Shown here piece after piece: positions 60,251-64,000 of a stretch of 64,000 nt of DNA. This stretch comes from Bradyrhizobium lablabi. Its GTDB lineage: Bacteria; Pseudomonadota; Alphaproteobacteria; Rhizobiales; Xanthobacteraceae. The position numbers and the translations under genes were made by a program. The notes beneath the pieces were generated by a model, which saw only the letters and a program-made list of their open reading frames with translations, was not told the DNA's origin and did no database searches. How positions within the stretch are numbered: the stretch's first letter is position 1; every line of letters starts with the position of its first letter. The stretch spans positions 4,030,001 through 4,094,000 of the forward strand of contig NZ_LT670844.1 in assembly GCF_900141755.1 (NCBI RefSeq). The letters are read 5' to 3'.

Positions 60251-61066
60251 TCACACCTCCAGCGTCACCGTGACCGGCACGTGATCGGACGGCCGCTCCC
60301 AGCTGCGGGCGTCGCGGGTGATCTTGAAATCGGTGACGCTCTCTTTAAGCGCGCGCGATACCCAGATGTGATCGAGCCTGCGGCCGCGATCCCCGATGGT
60401 CCAGTCGGCGGCGCGGTAACTCCACCAGGTGTAGACTTTCTGCGACATCGGGATGCGTTCCCGCGCGACGTCGATCCACTCTCCATAAGTCTGCGCCGCC
60501 AACAGCTTCTCGCATTCGATCGGCGTGTGCGAGACGACTTTCAAGAGTTGTTTGTGCGACCACACGTCGTTCTCGTGCGGCGCGACGTTCAGATCGCCGA
60601 CCAGGATATGGCGGTCCTCACCGCGCGGATGCAGCGGCTCGCACGCCTTCATCTCATCGAGGAATTTCAGCTTGTGCTCGAATTTCGGATTGAGCGCCGG
60701 GTCGGGAATGTCGCCACCCGCGGGCACATAGAAATTATGCAGCACCAGCGGTTTTGTCAGCTGCGCCTTTTCACCGAACGCCACCGAGATGTGACGCGAA
60801 TCGATCTTGTCGCAGAAGGTTCTGATATCGGTGGTCTCGAACGGCAGTTTAGAGATCACCGCGACGCCGTGATAGCCCTTCTGCCCGTTCAACGCGACAT
60901 GCTCATAGCCAAGGCGCTTGAAGCGTTTCAGCGGGAAAGCATCGTCGATGCATTTTGTCTCTTGCAGGCACAGCACGTCTGGCCGCGCGGATTTCAGAAA
61001 TTTTGCGACGAGATTGATGCGCAGCCGCACCGAATTGATGTTCCAGGTTGTCAGGGAAAACCGCAT
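60251..61066 (-). CDS. xth: Exodeoxyribonuclease III
   Basis: AP endonuclease/3' repair exonuclease of the EEP superfamily. 271 residues. SLTTWNINSVRLRINLVAKFLK, LCLQETKCIDDAFP (metal-binding Glu), HILVGDLNVAPHENDVW (catalytic GDxN), and the C-terminal RRLDHIWVSRAL and SDHVPVTVTL are all present. It stands between two copies of the same repeat family. Confidence 0.97.
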   Translation of the reverse strand: MRFSLTTWNINSVRLRINLVAKFLKSARPDVLCLQETKCIDDAFPLKRFKRLGYEHVALNGQKGYHGVAVISKLPFETTDIRTFCDKIDSRHISVAFGEKAQLTKPLVLHNFYVPAGGDIPDPALNPKFEHKLKFLDEMKACEPLHPRGEDRHILVGDLNVAPHENDVWSHKQLLKVVSHTPIECEKLLAAQTYGEWIDVARERIPMSQKVYTWWSYRAADWTIGDRGRRLDHIWVSRALKESVTDFKITRDARSWERPSDHVPVTVTLEV

Positions 61067-61132
61067 GGGGAGGATGTATCAGGGCGAAGGCCAAAAGACA
61101 CGACCGATCGACAGCGGCTGTGAATATGTCTC

Positions 61133-61244
61133 CGACCTCATCCTGAGGAGCGCGCCCTTGCGCGCGTCTCGAAGGATGGCCGCGAGTCCGAGTGTTGCGG
61201 CCATCCTTCGAGACGCTTGCTTCGCAAGCTCCTCAGGATGAGGT
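61133..61244. repeat. Palindromic intergenic repeat, CCTCATCCTGAGGAGC type, copy 3
   Basis: Left arm ACCTCATCCTGAGGAGCG, right arm GCTCCTCAGGATGAGGT, nearly identical to the copy at 50781-50892, including a shared CTCCGACCTCATCC entry and the GCTTGCTTCGCAAGC stem. Confidence 0.78.
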
Positions 61245-61269
61245 CTGTGCTCGCGGCGGAAGATAAGCC

Positions 61270-62109
61270 TCAGCCCGGCGACACCGGATATTTGGTGAAG
61301 TCGATCTTGAACAGGCCGGGATCGAGCCTCTTCGAGGTATCGAGATTGTACACCGCGACGGTGGTGTCATAGCCCTGCGGATCGGTCACCGTCCATTGCT
61401 TGAGCTGGCCGTCCTTGGCGCCGATCATCAGCATCAACCGGCTGGTGCCGATCAGCGCCTGCTTCTCCTCGATGGTGACGCTAATGAACAGGTCATCGGC
61501 GGTCACGCTGACGACATTGGTGTCCTTCAAGAGATCGATGCGGTCCGACAATAGGTAACGCAGCGGCGTCTGCGACAGCGGGTAGATGTCCTGGGTCGCA
61601 AGCTTGCGGTCGCGCACCGCGACCGACGATCCGTCGGCGATGATCGCGATCGGGCTCGGGTCGTCATATTCGAAACGCACCTTGCCCGGCTTCTGGATAT
61701 AGAAGTCGCCCTTGGTCTTGTTGCCGTCAGGTCCGACCTGAACGAAATTTCCGGCCAGCGTCTGCAGCGACGATAAATACGAGCTCACTCTCGCGGCCTG
61801 CGCCTTCTGGTTGGCGTCGAAGCTCGCAAAAATATTGCTGGGAACATTGCGGCGCGGGTCGGGAATCACTGGCTCCGGCGGCTGCGCCGACGTCGCGCCG
61901 GTCGTCATCGGCGCTTTCTGAGAGTCCGACGCGCTCATCTGGACGCTGCCGCGCGCCTTTGGTGCGGGTTTTGGTATAGGCACCGTCTGAGCGGAAGACG
62001 ACGTCACGACCGATAGCGCCGCGACGCCGACCAGCGATGCCGCGATCAGCGACGCCAACGCGGTGCGTAATCCAGTGCCTATCGCGGCAATCGCGAATCG
62101 TCCGGTCAT
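61270..62109 (-). CDS. lolA: LolA-like outer-membrane lipoprotein carrier
   Basis: Periplasmic chaperone for lipoproteins. 279 residues from ATG 62107-62109; an upstream TTG would add eight. Signal peptide (TALASLIAASLVGVAALSVVTSSSAQ), a Pro/Ala-rich linker, then the LolA domain: VSSYLSSLQTLAGNFVQVGPDGNKTKGDFYIQKPGKVRFEYDDPSPIAIIADGSSVAVRDRKLATQDIYPLSQTPLRYLLSD. Lies 139 bp after ftsK in the same direction, a usual pairing. Confidence 0.92.
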   Translation of the reverse strand: MTGRFAIAAIGTGLRTALASLIAASLVGVAALSVVTSSSAQTVPIPKPAPKARGSVQMSASDSQKAPMTTGATSAQPPEPVIPDPRRNVPSNIFASFDANQKAQAARVSSYLSSLQTLAGNFVQVGPDGNKTKGDFYIQKPGKVRFEYDDPSPIAIIADGSSVAVRDRKLATQDIYPLSQTPLRYLLSDRIDLLKDTNVVSVTADDLFISVTIEEKQALIGTSRLMLMIGAKDGQLKQWTVTDPQGYDTTVAVYNLDTSKRLDPGLFKIDFTKYPVSPG

Positions 62110-62248
62110 GTTACGTTTCAGATTTCCAGTCAACGCGAGGTCCTGTCAGGCTTTCGCCCATGTTATCGTGGTTCCGGCCAAAAGCAGATACCGTATTTCC
62201 GTGAAAATATAATGCAATTCCTTGTGTCCCTGGCCCGGGTCAGATTTC

Positions 62249-64000
62249 TCAAAACCGGCTCTCTTCTTCTTCGACCAGAATCTCGCGCTTTCCGGCGTGG
62301 TTAGCCTGGCCGACAATGCCTTCCAGCTCCATCCGCTCCATCAGCGACGCCGCGCGGTTATATCCGATCTGCAGCCGGCGCTGGATGTAGCTGGTGGAGG
62401 CCTTGCGGTCGCGCTTGACGATCGCAACCGCCTGCGCGAACAAATCGCCGCCGCCATCGCCGCCCATGCCGGTTGCATCGAACACCGCGCCGTCCTCATC
62501 GGTCGGCTCCTCCGCCGTGACGGCTTCGAGATATTCCGGCTGGCCTTGGGTCTTGAGATGGCGCACCACCTTCTCGACCTCTTCGTCCGAGACGAAGGGA
62601 CCGTGGACGCGGCTGATGCGTCCGCCACCGGCCATATAGAGCATGTCGCCCTGTCCGAGCAGCTGCTCGGCGCCCATTTCGCCCAGGATCGTGCGGCTGT
62701 CGATCTTCGAGGTGACCTGGAACGAGATGCGGGTCGGAAAATTCGCCTTGATGGTGCCGGTGATGACGTCGACCGAGGGCCGTTGCGTCGCCAGGATCAC
62801 ATGCAGGCCGGCGGCGCGCGCCATTTGCGCCAGCCGCTGCACCGCGCCTTCGATATCCTTGCCCGCGACCATCATCAAGTCGGCCATTTCGTCGACGATG
62901 ATGACGATGTAGGGCAGCGGATCGAGATCGAGTTTTTCTTCCTCGTAGATCGCCTTGCCGGTTTCCTTGTCGAAGCCGGTATGCACGGTGCGCGTCAGCG
63001 CCTCGCCCTTCGATCGCGCTTCCACCAGGCGGGCATTGTAGCCGTCGATGTTGCGCACGCCGACCTTGGACATTTTCTTGTAGCGCTCTTCCATCTCGCG
63101 CACCGCCCATTTCAGCGCGACCACGGCCTTCTTCGGATCGGTGACGACCGGCGTCAGCAAATGCGGAATGCCGTCATAGACCGAGAGTTCGAGCATCTTG
63201 GGGTCGACCATGATCAGGCGGCACTGATCGGGCCGCAGCCGGTAGACCAGGCTCAGGATCATGGTGTTGATGGCGACCGACTTACCCGAGCCCGTAGTGC
63301 CGGCGATCAACAGATGCGGCATCCGCGCGAGATCGACGATGATGGAATCGCCGCCGATGTTCTTGCCGAGGCAGAGCGGCAGTTTTGCAACGCTCTCGTT
63401 GCCGTCCTTTACCGAAAGCAGCTCGCGCAAATAAACTTTTTCGCGATGCGCGTTCGGCAATTCGATGCCGATCGCGTTGCGGCCGGGGACCACCGCGACG
63501 CGCGCCGACAGCGCGCTCATCGAACGCGCGATATCGTCAGCAAGCCCGATGACGCGGGAGGATTTGATGCCGGGCGCGGGCTCGAGTTCGTACAACGTCA
63601 CCACCGGGCCGGGATGGGCCTTGACGATCTCGCCGCGGACACCGAAATCCCCGAGCACGCCTTCCAGCGCGCGCGAATTGCTATCGAGCTCCGACTTGCT
63701 GAGCGGCTGGCGATCCGAGGCTTTCGGGGCGGTCAGCATCGACACCGCAGGCAGGTCGAACCTGTCGGAGGATTTGCGCGCAGGCGCCCGTGGTGCAGCC
63801 TTCTTGCGCGGGGCGCGGGCGGCCGCCGCTTCTTCTTCCTCGTCGTCCTCTTCGTCAAAATCTGTGTCGGTCTGCGGCGTCAACGCGGGCGCCGCGCGGC
63901 CGAGACTGGGCTCCTGACGCTCGAACGCCGCTGTCCGCGGCGCCGGCGCGCTCGCGACCAGCGAGCGATAGGCGGTGGTCAATAGCCATCCGAGCCGCGC
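62249..64000 (-). CDS. ftsK: DNA translocase FtsK (N-terminal part outside window)
   Basis: Septum-associated DNA pump that clears the chromosome terminus. The frame is open to the right window edge (upstream codons read [14 protein letters not shown]), so the membrane domain is missing. Visible are the acidic linker ([20 protein letters not shown]), the alpha/beta motor with Walker [24 protein letters not shown] and Walker [15 protein letters not shown], the [19 protein letters not shown] block and the C-terminal gamma winged helix ([28 protein letters not shown]) that reads KOPS orientation sites. Confidence 0.97.
   Translation of the reverse strand, partial: ARLGWLLTTAYRSLVASAPAPRTAAFERQEPSLGRAAPALTPQTDTDFDEEDDEEEEAAAARAPRKKAAPRAPARKSSDRFDLPAVSMLTAPKASDRQPLSKSELDSNSRALEGVLGDFGVRGEIVKAHPGPVVTLYELEPAPGIKSSRVIGLADDIARSMSALSARVAVVPGRNAIGIELPNAHREKVYLRELLSVKDGNESVAKLPLCLGKNIGGDSIIVDLARMPHLLIAGTTGSGKSVAINTMILSLVYRLRPDQCRLIMVDPKMLELSVYDGIPHLLTPVVTDPKKAVVALKWAVREMEERYKKMSKVGVRNIDGYNARLVEARSKGEALTRTVHTGFDKETGKAIYEEEKLDLDPLPYIVIIVDEMADLMMVAGKDIEGAVQRLAQMARAAGLHVILATQRPSVDVITGTIKANFPTRISFQVTSKIDSRTILGEMGAEQLLGQGDMLYMAGGGRISRVHGPFVSDEEVEKVVRHLKTQGQPEYLEAVTAEEPTDEDGAVFDATGMGGDGGGDLFAQAVAIVKRDRKASTSYIQRRLQIGYNRAASLMERMELEGIVGQANHAGKREILVEEEESRF

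Noticed and set aside
62222..63985. A 587-codon open frame opposite ftsK, and similar long antisense frames at 42402-44102 and 51244-53301.
   Set aside because: All mirror well-identified genes (ftsK, rho/mnmE, leuS), have Arg/His-rich low-complexity composition and no recognisable domains.

Overview
The window is one continuous stretch of alphaproteobacterial chromosome. It most resembles the Bradyrhizobium/Rhodopseudomonas group (Nitrobacteraceae). This rests on high G+C, a rhizobial-type PmtA, dnaKJ and grpE-hrcA in separate operons, the hslV-x-UPF0314-hslU order, LexA boxes of the GTTC-N7-GTTC type, and several short palindromic intergenic repeat families. These are inferences from gene content and order; no database comparison was made. 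I saw no rRNA, tRNA, CRISPR array, prophage or intact insertion sequence.

Layout. 1-7254 (minus) carries gpmA (cut by the window edge), dapB, a DUF1330 gene, pyrF, an FMN reductase, pmtA, dnaJ and dnaK, with a very good RpoH-type promoter before dnaK. 7.6-10.4 kb has an exported orphan protein plus grpE and hrcA. 10.7-17.1 kb (mostly plus) has rph-rdgB-hemW, a divergent LpoA-like lipoprotein, and rsmI-yraN-gshB. 17.3-23.8 kb has a Tat-type metallo-hydrolase, a TIGR04325-type methyltransferase, comM, an orphan exported protein and a hybrid sensor kinase. 24-29 kb (minus) is coaA-hisE-hisF-hisA-hisH-DUF2628-hisB. 29.1-32.1 kb is hslV-GNAT-UPF0314-hslU. A repeat-bracketed membrane-protein gene follows. 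33.6-36.5 kb (minus) is smr-mltA-timA, then secB (plus), then dnaQ-coaE-maf-ppsR (minus).

Replication origin region. The gene-free 40.43-40.87 kb segment upstream of ppsR has the position, AT-rich inverted repeats and DnaA-box-like sites expected of the alphaproteobacterial oriC. On its far side lie hemJ, rho, mnmE, mnmG, rsmG, parA and parB, with at least three strong parS sites around mnmG/rsmG. Further right are holA-lptE-leuS (minus), two convergent GGDEF genes, a YggS-type protein, an L,D-transpeptidase, an OmpR-type regulator with a cyclic-nucleotide-binding protein, xth, lolA and ftsK (cut by the right edge).

Most notable observations. (1) The SOS-type promoter, leader and first ~16 codons of comM are present a second time ~0.9 kb upstream. 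There they form a 25-codon leader peptide whose stop overlaps the start of the methyltransferase gene, which suggests promoter capture and a DNA-damage-inducible methyltransferase. (2) leuS contains an in-frame copy of a palindromic repeat that is otherwise intergenic. (3) oriC and a parS cluster can be placed at base-level resolution.
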